A DNA stretch of 64,000 nt from Jejuia sp049889775 (GTDB taxonomy: Bacteria; Bacteroidota; Bacteroidia; Flavobacteriales; Flavobacteriaceae): NCBI GenBank assembly GCA_049889775.1, contig JBMHCT010000015.1, positions 1 through 64,000 on the forward strand. The letters are read 5' to 3'. The notes beneath the pieces were generated by a model that ran no database searches, was not told where the DNA came from, and saw only the letters and a list, made by a program, of their open reading frames with translations. The first letter of the stretch is position 1, and the number at the start of each line of letters is the position of its first letter. This document shows positions 24,195-32,060 of the stretch, in pieces. The translations under genes were made by a program, and so were the position numbers.

Positions 24195-25541
24195 ATGCAG
24201 TTAGAAACCTACATTAGCGACCTACTTTATCGTTACGATTGTGTTGTTGTTCCTGAGTTTGGAGCGTTTATTACTGAAAGACAGTCTGCAACGATAAATA
24301 AGAATACTAATACGTTTTATCCACCAAGAAAAGTAATTGCCTTTAACGAACGTATTCAAAATAATGATGGGTTGTTGGCACGTTACATTGCTGATGTAGA
24401 AAAAATACCTTTTGATGTTGCTGTAAAAAAGATTAAAAAACGTGTTAAAACACTTAAATCTTATTTAACCCAAGGGGAAACTATCACGTTTAATAATATT
24501 GGCGAAATTATATTCAATGCTGAAGGTAAAATTGTATTTGAGCCTTCATATAACTTGAATTATTTGACCAATGCTTTTGGTTTATCTCAGTTCCAATCTG
24601 AAGCTGTAATTAGAGAAGTTCATAAGGAAAAAGTCGTGGCTATTGAAGAAACCACGCCTATTGCCGTGACCCCTGAAAAGCGTAAAAGCAGAGGTTACCT
24701 AAAATATGCTGCTGTAGCATTAATTGCATTATCTCTTGGGGGTGTTGCAGCTTCCAAATATTATGTTGATAGAATAAACGAACATAATATGTTAGCTGAT
24801 GAGCAGGCTAAACAACAACTAGATGCTAAAATTCAGGAAGCTACGTTTAGTTTAAATCCTTTGCCAGCAATAACACTTAATGTTACTAAACAAACAGGTA
24901 ATTACCATATTATTGCTGGTGCATTTCGTGTAGAAGAAAACTGTAACAAAAAGGTATCGCAACTTAAGGCAGATGGCTTTTCTGCAAGAAAACTTGGGAT
25001 GAACAAATATGGACTCTATGAAGTGGTTTACGCCAGCTACGAAAATAGAGTAGATGCATTAACTGCGCTTCGAGATATAAAGAAAAACCATAATAAAGAT
25101 GCTTGGTTGAAGGTGCAAAGATTAGACAACCCAAAACCTCTTTCATATTCGGCTCAAAAAAAAGTAGAATCTCATACTGAAAGTTTTGAAGAAACTAGTA
25201 TTTTTTTAAATCCTGGGAAAAATCAGCTAAAAACCAATCCTAGTTATATTTTTGATAATAGTCCTAATATCATTCCTATTCTTAGGGAAATTGACAAAAT
25301 TGAAAGCGGATTTTACAATGTAATTGCAATATTAGATACCGCAGAAGAAAAGGATAAATTCTTAAAGTCGCTGCCAACAACGGTAAGTAATACTACTGGA
25401 GCATTCTTTGATAGAAATAGTCAAAAATATTTCGTTTTCACACAGAAATTTAATGACCTGCAATCTGCTAAAAATAGCCTTGAAACACAAAAAACACTCA
25501 GCTTTGTTAAAAATATTGCTATTGTTAAAGTAGAGAACTAA
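24195..25541 (+). CDS. CCDC81-type HU-domain protein with SPOR domain
   Basis: The product has 448 residues. Residues 1-140 match the two prokaryotic HU-like CCDC81 domains (start MQLETYISDLLYRYDCVVVP). A single membrane helix follows near 170-188 (LKYAAVALIALSLGGVAASK). A periplasmic SPOR domain lies near 235-310 (YHIIAGAFRVEENCNKKVSQ ... YEVVYASY). The C-terminal 80 residues look like a second, degenerate SPOR-like unit. SPOR domains bind peptidoglycan stripped of stem peptides at division sites. The HU part faces the cytoplasm, which suggests a link between cytoplasmic DNA or protein and the cell wall. It is a conserved Bacteroidetes arrangement of unknown exact role. Confidence 0.85.
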   Translation: MQLETYISDLLYRYDCVVVPEFGAFITERQSATINKNTNTFYPPRKVIAFNERIQNNDGLLARYIADVEKIPFDVAVKKIKKRVKTLKSYLTQGETITFNNIGEIIFNAEGKIVFEPSYNLNYLTNAFGLSQFQSEAVIREVHKEKVVAIEETTPIAVTPEKRKSRGYLKYAAVALIALSLGGVAASKYYVDRINEHNMLADEQAKQQLDAKIQEATFSLNPLPAITLNVTKQTGNYHIIAGAFRVEENCNKKVSQLKADGFSARKLGMNKYGLYEVVYASYENRVDALTALRDIKKNHNKDAWLKVQRLDNPKPLSYSAQKKVESHTESFEETSIFLNPGKNQLKTNPSYIFDNSPNIIPILREIDKIESGFYNVIAILDTAEEKDKFLKSLPTTVSNTTGAFFDRNSQKYFVFTQKFNDLQSAKNSLETQKTLSFVKNIAIVKVEN

Positions 25542-25572
25542 GGTTTTAACATTAATATTTTCTAATCTTCCC

Positions 25573-25601
25573 TTGCAAACCCTTTATATAAGCTACCTTT
25601 G
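25573..25601 (+). promoter_or_regulatory. Promoter of the thioesterase gene
   Basis: TTG (25573-25575), 18 bases, then TACCTTTG (25594-25601) match the Bacteroidetes sigma-ABfr consensus (TTG, N19-21, TAnnTTTG) closely. The ATG at 25624 follows about 22 bases after the -7 element. Confidence 0.6.
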
Positions 25602-25623
25602 CCTTATAATATAATGTGTTATT

Positions 25624-26133
25624 ATGCGCGCAAAAACACCTGAGCAATCTAAAACTACAATGACGGATATGGTGCTCCCCAGTGAAACCAATCCTTTAAA
25701 TAACTTATTTGGTGGTGAACTATTGGCACGTATGGATCGTGCGGCAAGTATAGCTGCAAGGCGACATAGCAGAAGAATTGTAGTAACCGCTTCTGTAAAC
25801 CATGTAGCATTTAATAGAGCAGTGCCTTTAGGTAGTGTGGTTACGGTTGAAGCAAAAGTATCCAGAGCCTTTAAAACATCGATGGAAATTTATATTGATG
25901 TTTGGATGGAAGACAGAGAATCTGGTGCTAGAACAAAAGCCAATGAGGCCATATACACCTTTGTTGCTGTGGACGAAACTGGTAGACCTGTTGCAGTACC
26001 AGAAGTAATTCCTGAAACAGATATTGAAAAAGAACGCTTTCAGGCTGCCTTACGCAGAAAACAATTGAGTTTATTGCTTGCAGGAAAAATAAAACCACAA
26101 GAAGCCACAGAATTAAAGGCCCTGTTTGATTAA
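25624..26133 (+). CDS. Acyl-CoA thioesterase (hotdog fold)
   Basis: The 169-residue product matches the YciA/BFIT-type hotdog family. The N-terminal block DMVLPSETNPLNNLFGGELL has the conserved N-x-x-x-x-F-G-G-x-L-L active-site helix, followed by RMDRAASIAARRHS, and then VTASVNHVAFNRAVPLGS and VTVEAKVSR strands. It hydrolyses acyl-CoA to free acid and CoA in the cytoplasm; chain-length preference cannot be read. It has its own promoter just upstream and no operon partner. Confidence 0.9.
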   Translation: MRAKTPEQSKTTMTDMVLPSETNPLNNLFGGELLARMDRAASIAARRHSRRIVVTASVNHVAFNRAVPLGSVVTVEAKVSRAFKTSMEIYIDVWMEDRESGARTKANEAIYTFVAVDETGRPVAVPEVIPETDIEKERFQAALRRKQLSLLLAGKIKPQEATELKALFD

Positions 26134-26328
26134 AAATATATTCGCTTTGTCAATTTGAATGTAGTGAAGATTCTCTTTTCACTTTAAAAAATTCTCGAAC
26201 CTAAAAACTAAGATTCGTCCCTTTGCTCTGAATAACACAGTTTTCTCAGTTGGTTCATAAATTATTTTGATTTAAACCTTTTCAAAACTCTAAAGTCAAA
26301 TAGCTATTAAACCCAAATTCTTAATGCT

Positions 26329-26541
26329 ATGAGAACTTTTGTTATTTTATTTTCAGCAATTTGTATGATGAGCTTATCATCATGTGCCACAAGAGTAGTT
26401 ACAAGACCCGCATCAGTTACAGTTGTAAAAACAGCACCTAAAAACCATAAAATTGTAACGATTAAAGGTAAACGGTATTATTTCTGGAATGGCAATCACT
26501 ACCGCAAAACTCGAAAAGGTTTTGTAATTGTTCGTGTTTAA
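26329..26541 (+). CDS. Small lipoprotein (DUF6515-like)
   Basis: The 70-residue product has a lipoprotein signal ending SLSSC (Cys 19). The mature region carries the tail KGKRYYFWNGNHYRKTRKGF, a tyrosine-rich beta pair (Y-Y-x-W/G-x-x-x-Y-R-x-x-x-x-G-F-V-V-V) that recurs in small Bacteroidetes and proteobacterial envelope proteins, I believe DUF6515. No known function. It is a single gene between the thioesterase and the convergent EnvC-like gene. Confidence 0.7.
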   Translation: MRTFVILFSAICMMSLSSCATRVVTRPASVTVVKTAPKNHKIVTIKGKRYYFWNGNHYRKTRKGFVIVRV

Positions 26542-26579
26542 AATCCCTATCAATGAAAGCTCAACAAATGGGTTTCATA

Positions 26580-27809
26580 TTACATTTTATAAATCCAATT
26601 AGCAGGGTTCTGTGTTTGTAAATCTTTAAAAACTATAAAGTTTAGTACAGTTTCTCCTGTTGTTGGATTTGTAAAAACTTCACCTATTTCTTGCTTGGTT
26701 TGCAGTTTTTCACCTTCCTTTACATAAACTTTTCCTAAGTTTTTGTATGCTGTTATATAATTGCCATGGCGCACCATTACCACTGGGTTTGCATTCTTTA
26801 TATAAACAATTCTGGTAACAACGCCACTAAAAACAGCTAAAGCTTTGGCGCCTTTTTCAGTGGCAATTCTTACACCGTTGCTTTTAATAGTTAATGTAGG
26901 ATCAATGGGCGAACGTTGCGTGCCGTATCTCACCTTAACAAAACCCTTTTCAACCGGCCATGGTAGTTTTCCTTTATTAGAGGCAAAATTATTTGCCAAA
27001 GTGCGTTCTGCAGGTGTTAAAGCAAAACTTGACGTGGTAGAGGTCTTTGCCGTTTTATTGGACTTGACAATGGCCGATTTAATAATACGCTCAATCTCTC
27101 TATCTATTCTATTCGCCTCGCGTTGTTTGGCTCTAATTTGAGCGGTATACTTGCTCAAATTCTTCTTAATAGATGTCATTATAGCTTTATGTTGGGCGCG
27201 CTCTTTTTCTAAAGTTTTTTGGGTTGTTCGGTTTTCAGTTATGAGCTTTTGTTTTTCTTGTTTCTGTACCAGCAAATCTTGGTTTATTTCTTGAAGTTTT
27301 ACCGTTTTAACCTTAATAGCTTCACCTTGTTCTTTTTGGTGCGCAGTATACTGTTTCATATACTGTAGGCGTTTGTAGGCTTGCTTAAAATCTTCCGAAG
27401 ACAATAAAAACATTATTTTACTTTGTTGGTTTTTGCTTTTATATGATTTCACAATCATTGCAGCATAATCCTCTTTCAATAATTTAAGCTCTTCACGAAG
27501 ATTACTTATTTGTTTTTGGTTATTATTAATTTCCCTAGTTAACAAATTAGCTTGCTGATTGGTAACTTTAATCAAATTATTCAACACACTAATTTTATAG
27601 TTAAAATCTTCAATTAAAGATATTTGAGATTTTTCTTTAGTTTTATTTTCAGCGCGTAAGGCATTTATCTTTTGAATTTCCCTACGCAGCTCCTGTCGCC
27701 GCGTTTCAAGTTGCTTTTGCTTACTACTCTGCGCACTACTAAATTGAGCAAAAATCAAGAAAACAAGTAAAACAAGATGGCGATATTTAGGGCTACGCGT
27801 TCGCTGCAT
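26580..27809 (-). CDS. EnvC-like murein hydrolase activator (degenerate M23 domain)
   Basis: The product has 409 residues. A signal peptide (ending near residue 27, FAQFSSAQ) is followed by a long coiled coil (about 28-240, rich in Lys/Glu/Gln) and a C-terminal LytM/M23 domain (about 290-409). The zinc-binding residues are missing: the usual H-x-x-x-D site reads NGVRIAT, the H-x-H site reads TAYKNLG, and LHFEI reads LNFIVF. It therefore should not cut peptidoglycan but may activate an amidase at the septum, as EnvC does. The start shares a base with the stop of the DUF4292 gene (TAATG), so the two are coupled. Confidence 0.88.
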   Translation of the reverse strand: MQRTRSPKYRHLVLLVFLIFAQFSSAQSSKQKQLETRRQELRREIQKINALRAENKTKEKSQISLIEDFNYKISVLNNLIKVTNQQANLLTREINNNQKQISNLREELKLLKEDYAAMIVKSYKSKNQQSKIMFLLSSEDFKQAYKRLQYMKQYTAHQKEQGEAIKVKTVKLQEINQDLLVQKQEKQKLITENRTTQKTLEKERAQHKAIMTSIKKNLSKYTAQIRAKQREANRIDREIERIIKSAIVKSNKTAKTSTTSSFALTPAERTLANNFASNKGKLPWPVEKGFVKVRYGTQRSPIDPTLTIKSNGVRIATEKGAKALAVFSGVVTRIVYIKNANPVVMVRHGNYITAYKNLGKVYVKEGEKLQTKQEIGEVFTNPTTGETVLNFIVFKDLQTQNPANWIYKM

Positions 27810-28579
27810 TACAACTCTATCTTCTTAAATCCTGATGGTATTTTAAATGGGAATCTTAAATCTTCGTTTAAAGAAACAGACTTGAACTCCAATTCCGCAA
27901 TCATTTCTTCATTATCTTCAACAGCAATTACCTTAACGTGTTCGGGTAATATTTGTCCTATCACCTCTTGATGCGATACGTAATCAATTTGCAGATGTCT
28001 CTTCTCCAAAGGTTGAGAAATTTGCTGAGAGCTTACCTTATAAAGTGAAGGATGTATTAAGAAGAATATTTCAAACAATTGCCTTTGTTTTTTAGGTTGT
28101 AGTACATAATTACCACCTTCAACAAATACCTTATACGCTTCGTCCTTAAGATTAAAAATTGCATCACCTAATAAAATATTTTGCACTTTTTCAAAATCTA
28201 AGACGGTTCCCAATAGTTTGCTAAAATATTCAAAATCACCTTCAAAATAGGTCTTATCCAATTTGTTATAAAACGCTACACTTTCAGGGGTTATTTTTGC
28301 TCTAATTACACTAAAAGGCGCACTCATCCAAAGTGTTTTATCCTTTTCCATACGATAACTTACAGTGTGCGAATGCTTCTTTTCACCCTCAGAATACGTA
28401 ATCTTTAACTTAGATTGCAACGTTTTAAAGTTAGGCGATGTTTTGGCATTTTCCTTAATAAGCTGTTTAGCCGATAACTTTAAATTAGCGTCGCCACCCG
28501 TAATTGTCTTAGTAGATTTACAACTAGAAAAAACAACTAGTACAACAAAGAGAAGTAATTGGAGAAGTTTTTTTAACAT
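27809..28579 (-). CDS. DUF4292 lipoprotein
   Basis: The product has 256 residues with a lipoprotein signal (LLLFVVLVVFSSC, Cys 20). The mature part is beta-rich (KLKITYSEGEKKHSHTVSYR, KDKTLWMSAPFSVIRAKITP, FEYFSKLLGTVLDF) and matches the DUF4292 family, which has a LolA/LolB-like lipoprotein-carrier appearance. I infer a role in outer-membrane lipoprotein or lipid handling. It lies between the TPR gene (8 bases upstream) and the EnvC-like gene (overlapping), a conserved flavobacterial set. Confidence 0.82.
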   Translation of the reverse strand: MLKKLLQLLLFVVLVVFSSCKSTKTITGGDANLKLSAKQLIKENAKTSPNFKTLQSKLKITYSEGEKKHSHTVSYRMEKDKTLWMSAPFSVIRAKITPESVAFYNKLDKTYFEGDFEYFSKLLGTVLDFEKVQNILLGDAIFNLKDEAYKVFVEGGNYVLQPKKQRQLFEIFFLIHPSLYKVSSQQISQPLEKRHLQIDYVSHQEVIGQILPEHVKVIAVEDNEEMIAELEFKSVSLNEDLRFPFKIPSGFKKIEL

Positions 28580-28587
28580 GAATATTA

Positions 28588-29940
28588 TTATGATTTGAGA
28601 GCATTGGCTTTATCCATAAACGATTTTGCTTTAGTGGTATTGTTCAACAACTCATAAGCCTTAGCCATTTGCTTGTAAAAATCGGCTTCCATTGCAGCAT
28701 CCTCAACAGTCCAGTCTAACCCCGATTCTAACACCTCAATAGCTTCTTTTGGTTTTTCAAGTTCATTAAGTGCTACGCCATTAACCAGATAACATAATGG
28801 TTGTGCAGGGTATTTTAACATTGCCGCTTCACTCTTAGTTTTAGCAACATCAAACTGTTTTAAGTCAATATGCAACAGTAAAACGTTTTTTAAAACATCA
28901 AAATTCTCACTATCCAGCTTCAATGCCTGTTCAAAATAGCTTAAAGCATTCTGCTTATCATTTTTATTTAAATAATAAACGCCTAGGTCTATGAGCGTAT
29001 TGGCATCGGTTTGCCCATCCAATAATGTGGTAGCCTTCAAAAGTTCATTTTCATACTGTGGATTTTCCTTAACAAAACTCACAAAATCCGATAGTACTTT
29101 CAATTTAGCATCAGGCTTTATCTCACTACTTTGCACCACTATTTTCATAGAGTTAATAGCTTCATCTGTATTATTTCTATCTAAATAAAACTTGTACAAG
29201 GCCAAATGCACAATTTGAGAATTAGGTTTTACTCTAAGCAATTCTTGAGCGGTTTCAAAAGCCCTTTCGGTTTCATTTTGCTCGCTGTATCGATAAATCA
29301 GTGCCAAATAATTAGCTTCATTTTCAGGGTTATTTTCAACTCTGGTCTCTAAGTTCTCAATTTGATCTTTAGCTCTACCCGTAGCTTCATAAATTCTATT
29401 TCTTAGCACATCACGAGCCGCCGAAATACCAAACGACGCATCTAAATCATCCAAAATCTCCAAAGCATCATCATACTTTTCCATACGCACATACAAACCT
29501 GCCAAATCCTCTTTGTAATCGGGGTGGTATTTCACCAACTGCTGCACCGTCTTTAAGGCCTTTTTCAAATCGTCTTGCAAAACGTAGTATCCGTACAGTT
29601 CGTCTAAATACCACTCGTTATCAGGCTCTTTATCTACCGCGGTTTTCAACGCATCCTCCGCAGCCCCAAAATTCTTAAGCTTTATGTAGTTTTTTCCTAA
29701 CTCATAATACAACACAGCAGGCTCTTTGTCTATGGCAATACATTTTTGTAGAGCATCTACCGCCCTATCATAATTCTCTACGCCTTTTTGCTTTAAAGCC
29801 TCAAAAAACAACTCCTGAAATTGGTCTTCTAAAATTCCCAAATCGTCGTCTGGCGTTTTATTAAAATCCACTTGGGCATACGATACTGTCGAAATGCTTA
29901 ACATTCCGAATAAACAAAGTATGTAACCTAATTTGCTCAT
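28588..29940 (-). CDS. Secreted tetratricopeptide-repeat protein
   Basis: The product has 450 residues with a signal peptide (MSKLGYILCLFGMLSISTVS-YAQ). Most of the chain consists of about ten TPR units (for example AVLYYELGKNYIKLKNFGAA and NFDVLKNVLLLHIDLKQFDV). TPR arrays are protein-binding scaffolds; this one is periplasmic or envelope-attached. It starts the TPR-DUF4292-EnvC run and probably assists lipoprotein or cell-wall assembly (inference from neighbours). Confidence 0.85.
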   Translation of the reverse strand: MSKLGYILCLFGMLSISTVSYAQVDFNKTPDDDLGILEDQFQELFFEALKQKGVENYDRAVDALQKCIAIDKEPAVLYYELGKNYIKLKNFGAAEDALKTAVDKEPDNEWYLDELYGYYVLQDDLKKALKTVQQLVKYHPDYKEDLAGLYVRMEKYDDALEILDDLDASFGISAARDVLRNRIYEATGRAKDQIENLETRVENNPENEANYLALIYRYSEQNETERAFETAQELLRVKPNSQIVHLALYKFYLDRNNTDEAINSMKIVVQSSEIKPDAKLKVLSDFVSFVKENPQYENELLKATTLLDGQTDANTLIDLGVYYLNKNDKQNALSYFEQALKLDSENFDVLKNVLLLHIDLKQFDVAKTKSEAAMLKYPAQPLCYLVNGVALNELEKPKEAIEVLESGLDWTVEDAAMEADFYKQMAKAYELLNNTTKAKSFMDKANALKS

Positions 29941-29949
29941 TAATATTTA

Positions 29950-30046
29950 TTTGGGCGTTACCCACAAGGGGTCGGGCTTTCCGCTAAAAGTTTTGCCTCG
30001 ATGCGCGCCTCGGCAAAAGCTACCACTACAATCCCTAACGCGGGCC
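29950..30046 (+). repeat. Dispersed intergenic repeat, copy 2
   Basis: TTGGGCGTTACCCACAAGGG, GTCGGGCTTTCCGCTAAAAG, then TTTTGCC and GGCAAAA as hairpin arms, ending CAATCCCTAACGCG. It is the most complete copy of the family and lies between the TPR and nucleotidyltransferase genes. Confidence 0.85.
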
Positions 30047-30122
30047 TATATCTGTTAACATCTAGCTTAAACCTTTAGTTAGTATGGCCTGCTTACAAAT
30101 TTCTGCTTTCGCAGGAATGCAT

Positions 30123-31142
30123 CTACTCCAAAACCGAATAATCGCCAATGCTAATGCTTGTAAACTCGCCGTTATATTTAACGTTATTACCTATCATAGC
30201 ATTATCCAAAGTAGCATTTTTAATCTCGGTATTGGTTTGAATTAAACTATTTTTAACAGTAGAGTTTTCAATAACTGTACCATTTCCAACCGAAACAAAC
30301 GGACCAATTGTCGTATTTTTCAAAACCACATGCTCACCTACAAAACAAGGTTCTACAATATTGGCGTTTTCTAATATAGCCGAAGATGCCACCAGTTGCT
30401 CCTCACCATCAGCTTTTAAAAATCCAAGCATACGTTGGTTAGTTTCAATAGTAATGTTTTTATTGCCACAATCCATCCATTCATCAACAGTCCCTGTTTT
30501 AAACACTTTACCATCGGCCATCATACGTTTAATCCCATCGTTAATTTGGTACTCGCCACCATTCATAACATTTTCATCTAAAATCTCTTGTAGTTTACTT
30601 TTTAAAACTGCTACATCCTTAAAATAGTAAATACCAATTACTGCTTGATCGCTTACAAAAGTTTCTGGTTTTTCAACCAGTTCTATTATTTCACTATTGC
30701 CGTCCAATTTAACAACACCATAAGCTTCAGGGTTGTCTACTTGTTTCGTCCAAATTACACTATCAGCTTCAGGATCTAAATCAAATTCAGCCCTAATTAA
30801 AGTATCGGCATAAGCAATTACCGCAGCACCGGATAATGATGGTTTTGCACACATAATAGCATGCCCAGTCCCTAAAGGTTTATCCTGTCGGTAAATGGAA
30901 GCCTTAGCGCCCAAACCTTTGGCCAAATCTTCCAAACTTGACACTACATCATCTCCAAACCACGCCGGATTACCCAAAACAAAAGCTATTTCATCAACAG
31001 GCTGTTTCAAAACTTTGGCAATATCCTTTACCAAACGATGAACAATCGGCTGACCCGCAACAGGAATTAATGGTTTTGGTACAGTTAAACTATGTGGACG
31101 TAATCGAGAACCTCGACCTGCCATTGGGACTATTATTTTCAT
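30123..31142 (-). CDS. Sugar-phosphate nucleotidyltransferase
   Basis: The 339-residue product has an N-terminal Rossmann-like NTP-transferase domain with MAGRGSRLRPHSLTVPKPLI (G-x-G-x-R-L-x-P and the P-K-x-L block). An acidic TLIRAEFDLD and MNGGEYQINDGIKRM follow. The C-terminal 90 residues form a left-handed beta-helix (hexapeptide-like: NANIVEPCFVGEHVVLKNTT). It makes NDP-sugars for surface glycans; the base and sugar are not decided by the sequence. It is in the conserved flavobacterial cluster flippase-dut-(lipoprotein)-nucleotidyltransferase-TPR-DUF4292-EnvC. Confidence 0.88.
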   Translation of the reverse strand: MKIIVPMAGRGSRLRPHSLTVPKPLIPVAGQPIVHRLVKDIAKVLKQPVDEIAFVLGNPAWFGDDVVSSLEDLAKGLGAKASIYRQDKPLGTGHAIMCAKPSLSGAAVIAYADTLIRAEFDLDPEADSVIWTKQVDNPEAYGVVKLDGNSEIIELVEKPETFVSDQAVIGIYYFKDVAVLKSKLQEILDENVMNGGEYQINDGIKRMMADGKVFKTGTVDEWMDCGNKNITIETNQRMLGFLKADGEEQLVASSAILENANIVEPCFVGEHVVLKNTTIGPFVSVGNGTVIENSTVKNSLIQTNTEIKNATLDNAMIGNNVKYNGEFTSISIGDYSVLE

Positions 31143-31151
31143 TTTCAGAAT

Positions 31152-31520
31152 TTAGTTTGTTTTCGCTTTTAAGGTTATGTTTGATATAATTTTATTTTTC
31201 ATTCCTAACTGATCAAAACTGAATGTTTCACCAGCCTTTAAGCTTGGGGTACTGAATTTTGTAGTTGTTGTATCTAATTCGACAACGTAAGAACCTTTTT
31301 CTTCAGACTTGAAAATCACCCCACTGAATTTACCATTAGTTTTTACGAGAGTGAAATCATCAATTTCATTTTCATAATCTTTATAAAAGTCAATTAGCTT
31401 TTGAGATTTGTAATAAACCAGTTCCTTTTGTTGAGTTAGATTGGAGATTTGAGTTTTTTCATTCTTCTTACCACAAGAAAAAATTACTAACAGACCACAT
31501 AATAAGATGATTTGTCTCAT
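31152..31520 (-). CDS. Small hypothetical lipoprotein
   Basis: The 122-residue product starts MRQIILLCGLLVIFSCGKKN (lipoprotein signal, Cys 16). The mature part has a few beta-strands (GKFSGVIFKSEEKGSYVVEL) and looks like a small beta-rich domain. No known family. It sits 9 bases upstream of the nucleotidyltransferase gene on the same strand, so it is likely cotranscribed. Confidence 0.65.
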   Translation of the reverse strand: MRQIILLCGLLVIFSCGKKNEKTQISNLTQQKELVYYKSQKLIDFYKDYENEIDDFTLVKTNGKFSGVIFKSEEKGSYVVELDTTTTKFSTPSLKAGETFSFDQLGMKNKIISNITLKAKTN

Positions 31521-31534
31521 AAGCCTCTACGTAA

Positions 31535-31620
31535 CCCTCTCCAAAAGAGAGGGAACTCTTAATTTTAAAATTATATTTTCCCCTTTTCTCCCCTTTGGGG
31601 AGATGCCTTTAGGCAGAGGG
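31535..31620. repeat. Tandem palindromes between dut and the lipoprotein gene
   Basis: Three hairpins follow each other: CCCTCTC/GAGAGGG (31535-31553), CTCCCC/GGGGAG (31588-31602) and TGCC/GGCA (31604-31615). The GAGGG at 31616-31620 can pair with the first CCCTC, closing the whole as a cruciform. I recall similar G+C-rich strings recurring in other flavobacterial intergenic regions. It could act as a transcript end for dut. Confidence 0.6.
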
Positions 31621-31624
31621 CTTT

Positions 31625-32059
31625 TTATTTAGTTCCTGTGCTTCCAAATCCACCAGCACCTCTTACTGTCTCAGATAATCCTTCAACTTCAACCCATTCA
31701 GCACGTTCATGTTTAGCAATTACCAATTGTGCGATACGCTCACCATTATTAATAGTAAAATCTTCGTTAGACAGGTTTACTAAAATCACACCTATCTCAC
31801 CTCTGTAATCAGCATCAATAGTACCTGGTGCGTTTAACACCGTAATCCCTTTTTTCGCAGCCAAACCACTTCTGGGTCTTACCTGAGCTTCAATTCCAAC
31901 TGGAAGTTCTATAAACAATCCTGTGCCAACTATACTGCGCTCCAAAGGTTTTAAAACTCGCGATTCTGATATGTTAGCACGTAAATCCATTCCTGCAGAT
32001 GCAATGGTTTCATAATGTGGCAACTCATGATTGGACTTATTTATGATTTTGATTTGCAT
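31625..32059 (-). CDS. dut: dUTP diphosphatase
   Basis: The 144-residue trimeric dUTPase has all five motifs: ASAGMDLRA (1), PRSGLAAKKGI (2), GTIDADYRGEIGVILVN (3), GERIAQLVI (4) and RGAGGFGSTG (5, C-terminal arm). It hydrolyses dUTP to dUMP and pyrophosphate. The start is the ATG at 32059 (MQIKIINKSNHELP); an upstream in-frame ATG inside the flippase gene would add 22 unrelated residues. The gap to the flippase stop is a single base. Confidence 0.96.
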   Translation of the reverse strand: MQIKIINKSNHELPHYETIASAGMDLRANISESRVLKPLERSIVGTGLFIELPVGIEAQVRPRSGLAAKKGITVLNAPGTIDADYRGEIGVILVNLSNEDFTINNGERIAQLVIAKHERAEWVEVEGLSETVRGAGGFGSTGTK

Positions 32060-32060
32060 A

